DNA from: an uncultured Clostridia bacterium
GTDB lineage: Bacteria; Bacillota; Clostridia; Lachnospirales; CAG-274
Direction: 5' to 3'
Assembly: GCA_947629215.1 (NCBI GenBank)
Contig: CANRCU010000083.1
Span: forward strand, 1-8,633
Length of the DNA: 8,633 bases
In this document: positions 1 to 5,794 of the stretch, piece after piece
Layout of the letters: every line of letters begins with the position of its first letter
How positions within the stretch are numbered: the first letter of the stretch is position 1
Position numbers and translations under genes: made by a program
The notes under the pieces: generated by a model
The model's database searches: none
What the model was told of the DNA's origin: nothing
Seen by the model: the letters and a program-made list of their open reading frames with translations, nothing else

Positions 1-205
1 TCTTTTCCTCGGCAAAAGCACTTTTGGCTACGCCAAAAGCCGCACTTCGTGCGTCCGCATTGCTTTTTTGCGGTGCATAGAAATTCGATTCCGCCTGCGG
101 ATTTAGTCTGACGACGCCAAAGTTACTTAAAAGATTTTGCAAGTAACCTTAATCTAAAAATTCACTTTTTATCAAATAGTTCAGTTTTACGACAGACCCT
201 TTAGC
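1..205 (-). repeat. left copy of an inverted, hairpin-rich dispersed repeat
   Basis: Read on the minus strand, this stretch matches 2463-2596 on the plus strand. About 120 bases (roughly 82-200) align to 2463-2583 with only a few substitutions and one single-base gap, and the outer 17 bases (1-17) align to 2580-2596. Between these blocks the left copy holds about 62-64 extra bases made of small hairpins: an 8-bp stem at 21-39, a 5-bp stem at 41-53 and a 5-bp stem at 55-73. The inner edge reads GGGTCTGTCGTAAAAC on the minus strand, which resembles the GGG-CTGT type ends of some insertion sequences; that likeness is from memory and unproven. The repeat stops about 11 bases from the regulator stop codon and probably continues past the window start. 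No gene is seen here. Confidence 0.8.
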
Positions 206-210
206 AAATA

Positions 211-921
211 TCAACCGAAGGAGTTCATATAACGTATAAATTTTTTTTGAAATTCATTGCTGTATTTTCTGCCTATCGGCAGGATAACACCGTTATTAAG
301 GCTTATTTCCGTTCTTGAAAACTCGTCTATATATTTTAGATTGACGATATAGCTGTTATGACATCTGCAAAAAAATTCTTTTGGCAGCATCCGCTCTATT
401 TCAGCCATAGTCTGGCGAAAAACCGTTTTGTCAACGACCGTATGTATATAAAGATTATGCCCCATTACCTCTATATAGGTTATATCGCTTGTATTTATCG
501 TATAGAATTTATTTTTGAAGTTGAGCACTATTTGCGATGTGCTGTGATTTATACGTAAATCTGCGCTTATGGCATCGTAAAGCATTTTAAATGTAACGGG
601 TTTGATAAGAAAATGTATCGGCTGTATGCTGTAACCGTCTTTCAGATAAGTTTCGTGTGAGCTTACAAAAATTATGCTGACCATATTGTTGTTTTTGCGC
701 AGGTCTTTGGCAAGCTCCATACCGTTTTTGCCCGTCAGCTCAATATCAAGTATTATAAGGTCGAAATCATCGTGTGTATCTATGGCATATTCAAGTGATT
801 CGGCATCGCAAAAAGGTATTATATTATATTCTATGCCCTTAAAATCAAGCACATCGGCACACAGTGAACAAAGCTCATCTCTTACGATGCTTTTGTCGTC
901 ACATATTGCTACCTTGTACAT
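211..921 (-). CDS. LytTR-family response regulator (REC + LytTR DNA-binding domain)
   Basis: This cytoplasmic response regulator is expected to be phosphorylated by the kinase just upstream and to bind paired direct-repeat DNA sites. The receiver domain spans roughly residues 1-120, with the acidic pair D8-D9, phosphoacceptor D59 in LIILDIEL, S87-S88 and the conserved K107-P108. A LytTR domain follows at about 131-232, with the typical FCRCHNSYIVNLKYI segment. The start is set at 921 and not at the in-frame ATG at 930. The AGGAG at 931-935 touches the upstream ATG directly but lies 9 bases before the ATG at 921. The kinase stop codon (935-937) overlaps this ribosome site, so the two genes are translationally coupled. 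The product is 236 residues, normal for AgrA/LytR-type regulators. No agrB/agrD or bacteriocin gene is visible in the window, so the target pathway is unknown. Confidence 0.93.
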   Translation of the reverse strand: MYKVAICDDKSIVRDELCSLCADVLDFKGIEYNIIPFCDAESLEYAIDTHDDFDLIILDIELTGKNGMELAKDLRKNNNMVSIIFVSSHETYLKDGYSIQPIHFLIKPVTFKMLYDAISADLRINHSTSQIVLNFKNKFYTINTSDITYIEVMGHNLYIHTVVDKTVFRQTMAEIERMLPKEFFCRCHNSYIVNLKYIDEFSRTEISLNNGVILPIGRKYSNEFQKKFIRYMNSFG

Positions 922-934
922 AATGCTCATCTCC

Positions 935-2272
935 TTAAATACTGTTTTTGGGCGTTATATTTTTCAAAGAGGTCTGCACGATGAACACACCGTTTGCGCA
1001 GCTTATATCGAGCAAACTGCCATAAGTTTTTGCTATTGCGCCCATTCGGTTTATGCCGAAACCGTGAGATGTTTTGTCGGGTTTTGTACTCTCAAGCACG
1101 CTGTAATCCGAATCCGAAACAATGACCGCGCCACTGTAAGAATTTTTGCAGCATATGTTCAAATAACCCTTTACAAGCCTTATGCTTATATTGATAAAGC
1201 GTTTTTTGCCCTCGGGTGTTCCCATACAGGCTTCCAAAGAATTTTCAAGCATATTTATCAGCAGCGAGCAAAGGTCTTCATCTCTTATATTTATCTCCTT
1301 AGGCACATATACGGATGCCTTGAATGTTATATTTTTTTCACGCGCTTTTTCGGCTGTGTTCTGCAAAATGGTGTCTATGGTGAAGTTTTCGGTATAACAC
1401 ACGGTCTGAAAACTCGAAAGCTCGGAGTTGAGTTTTTCTATATATTCGCCAAGCTCCGAGGTCTTGCCCTGTCTGTACATAATGCCCATAGCCACTATGC
1501 TGTTTTTCCATTCATGCCTCATGGCGGAGGAACGCTGTATATTCCTGACCATTGAATTATAATTTTCGCTTATTTTTCGGTTTTGCAGCCTCAGCGCCTG
1601 AGCCTTTGCAACGACCCTGACATATTTGCTGACCTGGTAGACATATGTTGCAACAAAACAGGCGCAAAGAAGATAAAAAATAATATTATAAACAAGGTCA
1701 AAGACCCTGTACGGGTCGGCTGTTATTTTTTTTATTATATCGGGTATATATTCGCCTTTTGCGACCGACATAAGATAGCCGATACATACCGCAGCAAGCG
1801 CCGAAATATTTATATAAGCAAAGTATCTTATAAAACTTTTTTGCCGATTCAGCACAATATATACGATAATAAGCGCCATAACGACAAAATCTATATATCT
1901 GCCCGAAAACAGCCTGACCAAAAACATCGGCAAAAATAAGACCCCTTGAGAATAAGCCATGCTGTTTACAGCGAACAGAGCCGACGCAGCGGCAAGCAGC
2001 AAAAGCGTATTATCGGGATCGTTTGCAAGTATATTAAAAAGAAAAAGACCGCAAACCAAAACAAATATAAACAAAAAAATACCCGCAGGCATGGCATAGT
2101 GATTTGCAAAAGCCAGTGTATCACGCATTTTTGCCGTGTTTTCAGCCGATACCGTATATATGACGGGTACCGCTTCGCTCGAATACCGTGTAAAAAGCTG
2201 CATAAAAGCAACGGTCGTCATACATATCAAAGTAAAGATAACAAGGCATAAAAGCTCCCTTTTGTCAGGCAT
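935..2272 (-). CDS. membrane sensor histidine kinase, GHKL type (AgrC/HPK10-like)
   Basis: The protein has 445 residues. The N-terminal half is a membrane sensor with about six or seven hydrophobic segments (roughly 8-24, 63-82, 88-106, 110-122, 127-141, 152-170, 192-212) and a short polar stretch at 25-62. A helical linker (about 213-250) leads to the dimerisation box RHEWKN with phosphoacceptor H253, in the RH(D/E)xxN form typical of kinases that partner LytTR regulators. The ATP-binding part shows an N-box around N340-N344 (NMLENSLEA) and the glycines G404 and G406 in SHGFGINRMG. The start at 2272 has AAAGGGG 8 bases upstream. The gene runs into the LytTR regulator with its stop codon inside that gene's ribosome site. 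The family is clear. The ligand is not: the sensor is not obviously the AgrC peptide-receptor fold, and no peptide gene is seen beside it. Confidence 0.9.
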   Translation of the reverse strand: MPDKRELLCLVIFTLICMTTVAFMQLFTRYSSEAVPVIYTVSAENTAKMRDTLAFANHYAMPAGIFLFIFVLVCGLFLFNILANDPDNTLLLLAAASALFAVNSMAYSQGVLFLPMFLVRLFSGRYIDFVVMALIIVYIVLNRQKSFIRYFAYINISALAAVCIGYLMSVAKGEYIPDIIKKITADPYRVFDLVYNIIFYLLCACFVATYVYQVSKYVRVVAKAQALRLQNRKISENYNSMVRNIQRSSAMRHEWKNSIVAMGIMYRQGKTSELGEYIEKLNSELSSFQTVCYTENFTIDTILQNTAEKAREKNITFKASVYVPKEINIRDEDLCSLLINMLENSLEACMGTPEGKKRFINISIRLVKGYLNICCKNSYSGAVIVSDSDYSVLESTKPDKTSHGFGINRMGAIAKTYGSLLDISCANGVFIVQTSLKNITPKNSI

Positions 2273-2283
2273 ATGCTTATCCC

Positions 2284-2354
2284 CTTTATTATAGCAAAAA
2301 AAGACATATATTTGCTTTTTATTCTATCATAAATAAGGAAAAAAACAAGGGTCG
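2284..2354 (-). promoter_or_regulatory. probable promoter of the kinase-regulator operon
   Basis: On the minus strand a TATGAT at 2326-2331 can serve as -10, with a poor -35 hexamer 17 bases upstream (2349-2354). A second, consensus TATAAT lies nearer the gene (about 2284-2289) but also lacks a good -35. A good -10 without a -35, just downstream of candidate LytTR sites, fits an activator-dependent promoter. Which -10 is used cannot be decided by eye. Confidence 0.4.
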
Positions 2355-2370
2355 CAAGGCTTTAATGACG

Positions 2371-2401
2371 CAAACGACCAACTTGACGGCATAAACGACC
2401 G
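2371..2401 (-). promoter_or_regulatory. candidate LytTR operator: two GGTCGTTT repeats 21 bp apart
   Basis: The minus strand carries GGTCGTTT at 2400-2393 and again at 2379-2372, identical over 8 bases with a period of exactly 21 bp. LytTR regulators are known to bind two roughly 9-bp direct repeats with a GTT core separated by about 12 bp, so that both lie on one face of the helix. The bases after each GTT core (TAT and TGC) also fit the usual purine-then-variable pattern. The pair lies upstream of the best -10 for the kinase gene, as expected for autoregulation. This is inference from geometry and neighbourhood. Confidence 0.5.
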
Positions 2402-2462
2402 ATGCATTTATATAAAATTTAAAATAATGAACAGAGAGCTTATCGGTCGGTAAAAACAAAAA

Positions 2463-2790
2463 GGGGCTGTTGCAAAACAGAACTATTTGATAAAAAGTGA
2501 ATTTTTAGATAAAGGTTACTTGCAAAATCTTTTAAGTAACTTTAGCGTCGTCAGACTAATATCCGCAGGCGGAATCGAATTTTGCCGAGGAAAAGAGCGG
2601 GTCCGGCGTTATTTCCGCAGGAAATTAGCGATGCTTTATGCGCCGACCAACGGTCGGCACGAGCTTCTTTATTCATTGTGAAAGAACTGAATGAAATGCT
2701 TGCATTTCATTCAAGGTGGTGTCGCTTTGCGACACCACCTTTGAAAGTCATGGAAGCGGAGGACTTACCCGTCGGGCAAACTCCGTAATA
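2463..2790 (+). repeat. right copy of the inverted repeat, continuing into a chain of hairpins
   Basis: Bases 2463-2583 are the reverse complement of about 82-200 at roughly 94% identity, and 2580-2596 matches the reverse complement of 1-17. The inner end reads GGGGCTGTTGCAAAAC. Beyond the shared part the element continues with perfect hairpins: a 7-bp stem at 2642-2658, an 11-base inverted repeat at 2689-2712, a 13-bp stem with loop TTT at 2713-2741, and a weaker one at 2757-2785. A short open frame (2487-2681) crosses it but has no ribosome site and follows the repeat, so it is not called. Together with 2273-2462 this makes a 543-base stretch without a gene between the kinase and the DUF2513 gene. 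Confidence 0.8.
2713..2741. repeat. perfect 13-bp stem-loop
   Basis: AAGGTGGTGTCGC, loop TTT, then its exact complement. It directly abuts another inverted repeat (2689-2712). There is no T-tract on either side, so it does not look like a standard intrinsic terminator. It may be a module of a dispersed repeat, or could slow transcription coming from either neighbour. Confidence 0.75.
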
Positions 2791-2815
2791 AAAAAATTAT
2801 TGCATACAAAAACGG

Positions 2816-3232
2816 TCATATCTCATCATTTCGGTAAAAATTCCGAGCCAGAAGCTGCGCTATGACCTTCGGCGCGGTATCCCTTATCATTTCTATCGAA
2901 AGCGTCCCTATATCCTCGCCGAAAGAACAGATAGTTTCCCACACACTGTCGGGTCTTATGTTTTCGATAAAATCATGGCCTTTTGCGGTCAGGCGCTTTA
3001 TATACATATAGTTTATCTCATCGTTCTCTATGCCGAATTGACCGACTATAAGCCCCGATTCTATGCCTATCATAGCGGCATATGTTATATCCTGTTTGTT
3101 GTAAAGAGCGAGAGAGGGCAGTTCAAGCAAATCATTATGCCAAAGGTCATACAGATTAAGCTCCGGGTCTATATATTCATGGTCCTCAATTGCGAGCATA
3201 ACGTCACGCAGACAGTAATAATTTATTTTCAT
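2816..3232 (-). CDS. DUF2513 family protein
   Basis: This is a small soluble protein of 138 residues. It fits the DUF2513 family: the start MKINYYCLRDVMLAIE matches the family's typical N-terminus, and RLTAKGHDFIENIR (residues 80-93) followed by VWETI and a final amphipathic helix is the family's most recognisable block. No biochemical function is established for the family; the layout suggests a winged-helix-like fold, and members are often found in prophages and other accessory DNA. The start at 3232 is chosen because AAAGGA lies 9 bases upstream. An ATG three codons earlier touches that ribosome site, and the in-frame extension back to 3418 has no family resemblance. The gene points away from spmA and lies next to the hairpin repeat. 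No phage genes are seen nearby. Confidence 0.75.
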   Translation of the reverse strand: MKINYYCLRDVMLAIEDHEYIDPELNLYDLWHNDLLELPSLALYNKQDITYAAMIGIESGLIVGQFGIENDEINYMYIKRLTAKGHDFIENIRPDSVWETICSFGEDIGTLSIEMIRDTAPKVIAQLLARNFYRNDEI

Positions 3233-3330
3233 TCGGTTCATTCCTTTATTGTATAAGTTTGCCTTACGGTAGGGAAATTCACATCTGCTAAGGAAATACA
3301 AAATTTCTCTTTCCTTGACTTGATCCTTAT

Positions 3331-3344
3331 TATAATTAATTATA
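3331..3344. promoter_or_regulatory. 14-bp palindrome in the divergent DUF2513/spmA region
   Basis: TATAATTAATTATA is a perfect palindrome that presents a TATAAT hexamer on each strand. It lies in the AT-rich gap between the two divergent genes and could supply a -10 element in both directions or be an operator. Neither strand has a good -35 at 16-18 bp, so the role is uncertain. Confidence 0.3.
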
Positions 3345-3397
3345 TCAAAATTTTTTCCGAAAGTAAATCCAAATATATTTTGTTTTATAATATTTTG

Positions 3398-3406
3398 TGA
3401 TATAAT
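3398..3406 (+). promoter_or_regulatory. probable extended -10 promoter of the spmA operon
   Basis: TGATATAAT is an extended -10 (TGn plus TATAAT) 52 bases before the spmA start. Sequence at -35 is a T-rich run without a clear TTGACA, which an extended -10 tolerates. No sporulation sigma (sigma-E or sigma-G) promoter could be recognised with confidence. Transcription would start near 3413 and include the hairpin at 3427-3447. Confidence 0.45.
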
Positions 3407-3426
3407 TAAGTCGGACAATGAATATT

Positions 3427-3447
3427 CTGTAAAAGGAACTTTTACAG
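3427..3447 (+). promoter_or_regulatory. stem-loop abutting the spmA ribosome site
   Basis: CTGTAAAAG, loop GAA, CTTTTACAG: a perfect 9-bp stem. Its last base is already part of AGAGGTGAG, the spmA ribosome site (3446-3454). It has no T-tract and is in the leader, so it is not a terminator; it could limit ribosome access or stabilise the messenger. Confidence 0.55.
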
Positions 3448-3457
3448 AGGTGAGCGT

Positions 3458-4051
3458 ATGCTTAATTATCTATGGGGCGGTTTTATACTTATCGGTATAC
3501 TGACGGCGGCATTCACGGGCAATCTGCACAATGTCACGACCGGTGTTGTGGAACAGGCAAAAACGGCTGTCAACACCTGCATAACGATGCTTGGCGTTTT
3601 GTCGACCTGGACAGGGCTTATGAACATTGCCGAAAAAAGCGGTCTTACAAAGCGAATGACAAAGGCGCTGATGCCGCTTTTGCGCGCGCTTTTCCCCGAT
3701 ATACCCAAAGACAACAAAGCCTATGAACATATAGGCAACAATATTGTTGCAAATATTTTGGGTCTTGGCTGGGCGTCCACCCCGGCGGGGCTTTATGCCA
3801 TGGAAGAGCTTGACAAGCTGAATTGTCATCGGGATACCGCAAGCGATATGATGTGTGATTTTATGATATTCAATATGTCGTCGCTGCAAATAATTTCGGT
3901 CAATATAATAGCTTATCGCAGTCAGTTCAACTCTCAAAATCCGTCGGAGATAATAGGCGCAGGGCTTTTTGCAACGCTTATTTCGACGCTTGCGTCCGTG
4001 GCGTTCATTTTTCTGCGGCGTCATACCGTTGGGAGGCGCGGTTTTAAATGA
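3458..4051 (+). CDS. spmA: spore maturation protein A
   Basis: SpmA is a membrane protein that, with SpmB, is needed for proper dehydration of the spore core in Bacillus and Clostridium; the transported substrate is not established. The 197-residue protein has the normal family length. The membrane segments lie around residues 5-20, 40-58, 95-115, 133-153 and 166-186. Family landmarks are visible: NNIVANILGLGWASTPAGLYAM (94-115), where most relatives have GLGNAATP, and MCDFMIFNMSSLQII (132-146) followed by NPSEIIGAGLFATLIST (161-177). These belong to the nucleoside-recognition or Gate domain. The start has AGAGGTGAG just upstream. The stop overlaps the spmB start by four bases (ATGA), the usual coupling of this pair. 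Its presence argues for a spore-forming host. Confidence 0.93.
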   Translation: MLNYLWGGFILIGILTAAFTGNLHNVTTGVVEQAKTAVNTCITMLGVLSTWTGLMNIAEKSGLTKRMTKALMPLLRALFPDIPKDNKAYEHIGNNIVANILGLGWASTPAGLYAMEELDKLNCHRDTASDMMCDFMIFNMSSLQIISVNIIAYRSQFNSQNPSEIIGAGLFATLISTLASVAFIFLRRHTVGRRGFK

Positions 4052-4578
4052 AGATAGTCAGCCTTATTTCGGATATGCTTGTTCCGCTTGTAATGGCATA
4101 CATAATTTTTTACGGTTACGGCAAAAAAATAAACATTTACGAAACCTTCATAGAAGGCGCGGCTCAAGGCTTTAAAATAGTGCTTGAGATAATGCCTGCG
4201 CTTATAGGTCTTATGACGGCGGTAGGCGTTGTGGCGGAAAGCGGGCTGCTTGAACTGCTGTGTGACATGGCGAAGCCGTTTACCGAAAAAATAGGTTTCC
4301 CGACCGAGGCTCTGCCTCTTACGCTTATGCGGCTTGTGTCCTCATCGGCGGCGACGGGGCTGCTGCTGGATATTTTCAGGCAATATACCCCCGACAGCTT
4401 CATCGGGCGTTTTGTCAGTATAATGATGTGCTGCACCGAAACCGTATTTTATACTTTAAGCGTTTACTTTATGTCCGTGAAAGTCACAAAAACAAGGTAT
4501 ACCTTGGCAGGCGCGCTTTTGGCAAATTTTGCCGGTGTGGCGGCAAGCCTGTGGATATGCAAGGTATGCTTTGGCTGA
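4048..4578 (+). CDS. spmB: spore maturation protein B
   Basis: This is the partner of SpmA in spore core dehydration, and likewise a Gate-domain membrane protein. It has 176 residues, normal for the family. Recognisable parts are YETFIEGAAQGFKI (31-44), the hydrophobic IMPALIGLMTAVGVVAESG (48-66), LPLTLMRLVSSSAATG (89-104) and PDSFIGRFVSIMMCCTETVFYTLSVYF (115-141). Relatives carry the same LMRPLSGSGA, PDSFIGR and TDTTFYVLAVYF blocks. The ribosome site GGGAGG lies inside the end of spmA (4031-4036), 11 bases before the start, and the two genes overlap by four bases. A sugar kinase follows 18 bases after the stop. No truncation or missing segment is seen. Confidence 0.92.
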   Translation: MKIVSLISDMLVPLVMAYIIFYGYGKKINIYETFIEGAAQGFKIVLEIMPALIGLMTAVGVVAESGLLELLCDMAKPFTEKIGFPTEALPLTLMRLVSSSAATGLLLDIFRQYTPDSFIGRFVSIMMCCTETVFYTLSVYFMSVKVTKTRYTLAGALLANFAGVAASLWICKVCFG

Positions 4579-4596
4579 TAAAGAGGAGGCTTTTTT

Positions 4597-5457
4597 ATGA
4601 TATATACATTGACGGTAAATCCGTCGCTCGATTATGTAATGCATACCGACATAATGCAAAATCACCTTAACAGAAGCAAGGCGGAAAGCATATATCCCGG
4701 AGGAAAGGGTATAAATGTTTCTTTAATGCTTGCAAATTTAGGGTGTGAAAGCATTGCGTTGGGCGCAGTTGCGGGAGAAACGGGAATATTTCTTGAAAAT
4801 ATGCTTAAACCCCTGATTAAAACCGATTTTATACATATTAAAAACGGTATAACACGTATAAATGTAAAAGTTTTGGGCAGCAACGGCGTCACAGAGATAA
4901 ACGGCAGCGGTATAAAATTTGATTTTAATGAATTAAAACCAAAGCTTGACATGATAAAAAACAGTGATATTCTTGTTATAAGCGGCAGTTTTGAAAATTA
5001 TAACATGCTTAATAAAATAGTTACTCATGTAAATACAAACAAAATATTTTTTGATATACCAAAAATAGAGTATGCAATAAAACACCGCCCGTTTTTTATA
5101 AAGCCGAATCTGAGCGAACTTGAGGAATATTTTGATTGCGGCATAGGTCTGAACGAGCTTGAGATGTATTGCAGCCGCCTTATAAAAGCGGGCTGTAAAA
5201 ATATACTTGTATCTCTTGGCGAAAAAGGCGCTTTTTTTTACAATAAAAATTTTGTTTTCAGAAAAAAAGCCCATCGGGGCAATGTCGTCAATTCGGTCTG
5301 TTCGGGCGACAGTATGGTCGCAGGGGTACTTTATGGCATAGTAAACGGGCTTTCGGTCGAAGAATCTGTAGAGCTTGGCGTGGCTTGCGGCAGCGCAACG
5401 GCATTTTGCGAACATATAGCCAAAAAAGAGGACATTAAGCAATACTATAAGTTTTGA
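4597..5457 (+). CDS. PfkB-family sugar-phosphate kinase, 1-phosphofructokinase / tagatose-6-phosphate kinase type
   Basis: This ribokinase-fold enzyme is expected to transfer phosphate from ATP to a sugar phosphate, giving fructose- or tagatose-1,6-bisphosphate. The N-terminus MIYTLTVNPSLDYVM, the GGKGINVS block (35-42), TRINVK (86-91), KPNLSELEE (169-177) and ILVSLGEKGA (203-212) place it with FruK and LacC. The ATP-side anion hole, normally GAGD or GSGD, reads CSGD (235-238); catalytic Asp238 is kept, but the first Gly is Cys. At 286 residues it is slightly shorter than the usual 300-310. AGAGGAGG lies 7 bases before the start and spmB ends 18 bases upstream, so it is probably co-transcribed with spmAB. 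By eye it looks more AT-rich than spmAB. No PTS gene or regulator of a fructose operon is beside it, so fruK versus lacC cannot be settled. Confidence 0.85.
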   Translation: MIYTLTVNPSLDYVMHTDIMQNHLNRSKAESIYPGGKGINVSLMLANLGCESIALGAVAGETGIFLENMLKPLIKTDFIHIKNGITRINVKVLGSNGVTEINGSGIKFDFNELKPKLDMIKNSDILVISGSFENYNMLNKIVTHVNTNKIFFDIPKIEYAIKHRPFFIKPNLSELEEYFDCGIGLNELEMYCSRLIKAGCKNILVSLGEKGAFFYNKNFVFRKKAHRGNVVNSVCSGDSMVAGVLYGIVNGLSVEESVELGVACGSATAFCEHIAKKEDIKQYYKF

Positions 5458-5498
5458 GTTATAACTCTCGCAAGCGCGCTGTTTGAGCGCAATACGAG
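5456..5498 (+). other. weak stem-loops after the sugar kinase gene
   Basis: A 12-bp palindrome GAGTTATAACTC (5456-5467) overlaps the kinase stop codon. It is followed by an interrupted hairpin: CTCG at 5467-5470 with CGAG at 5495-5498, enclosing GCGCT/AGCGC at 5476-5490. A T-run occurs only at 5512-5516 and not directly after a stem, so this is at best a poor terminator for the spmA-spmB-pfkB unit. Confidence 0.3.
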
Positions 5499-5564
5499 CA
5501 TTCTTGACCGAGTTTTTACATGAATTATACGGTAAAAACGAGGATAAATCGCGCATCTATACAT

Positions 5565-5604
5565 AAAGGAAAGGAAAGGAAAGTAAAGGAAAGTAAAGGA
5601 AAGG
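5565..5604 (+). repeat. pentanucleotide purine repeat (AAAGG/AAAGT, 8 units)
   Basis: Eight tandem 5-bp units: six AAAGG and two AAAGT (units four and six). The purine bias continues through GAGAGTGTGGGAAAGAAGA and switches to a C-rich block at 5621-5637. It lies in the 337-bp gene-less gap (5458-5794) between the sugar kinase and the GH105 gene. The rest of that gap holds weak stem-loops at its start and the GH105 promoter at its end. Confidence 0.85.
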
Positions 5605-5723
5605 AGAGTGTGGGAAAGAAGACCCCCACCCACCCCCAAACATATACACGGTAAATATAATACAAGCAGTGTCGAAAGATCCACCGACATAAACAGCCCC
5701 GTTTTCGGGTCAAATCAGTTGAC

Positions 5724-5752
5724 TTGACAGCGGGGCAAAATTAATGTATAAT
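5724..5752 (+). promoter_or_regulatory. consensus sigma-70/sigma-A promoter for the GH105 gene
   Basis: TTGACA at 5724-5729 and TATAAT at 5747-5752 are separated by exactly 17 bases, a full-consensus housekeeping promoter. Transcription should begin near 5759, leaving a leader of about 36 bases. The ATG at 5744 lies inside the promoter and so cannot be the start codon. No operator palindrome is clear, though GCCCCG near 5695 and CGGGGC near 5731 are complementary and flank the -35. Confidence 0.85.
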
Positions 5753-5794
5753 ATAAAGACCACAGTAAGAAACTGCAAAAGAGGGAGGCACTTT

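Noticed and set aside
674..1555. 293-codon plus-strand frame opposite the regulator and kinase
   Set aside because: It spans two well-supported minus-strand genes, has no recognisable domain, and is a mirror of their coding sequence.
2326..2406. 26-codon minus-strand frame (ATG at about 2406) with a KPCDPC motif, considered as a signal peptide gene for the kinase
   Set aside because: There is no ribosome site before its ATG, and it runs through the candidate operator and promoter, which explain the sequence better.
2487..2681. 64-residue open frame across the right repeat arm
   Set aside because: It has no ribosome site, begins in the repeat, and its composition follows the hairpin sequence. 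Frames of this kind in dispersed repeats are usually not genes.
3233..3418. In-frame N-terminal extension of the DUF2513 gene
   Set aside because: It crosses the AT-rich divergent promoter region, lacks a ribosome site at its start and shows no family similarity; the start at 3232 has a proper site.
5618..5641. G-quadruplex on the minus strand
   Set aside because: Only three runs of three or more G are present close together; a standard four-run motif is not met.
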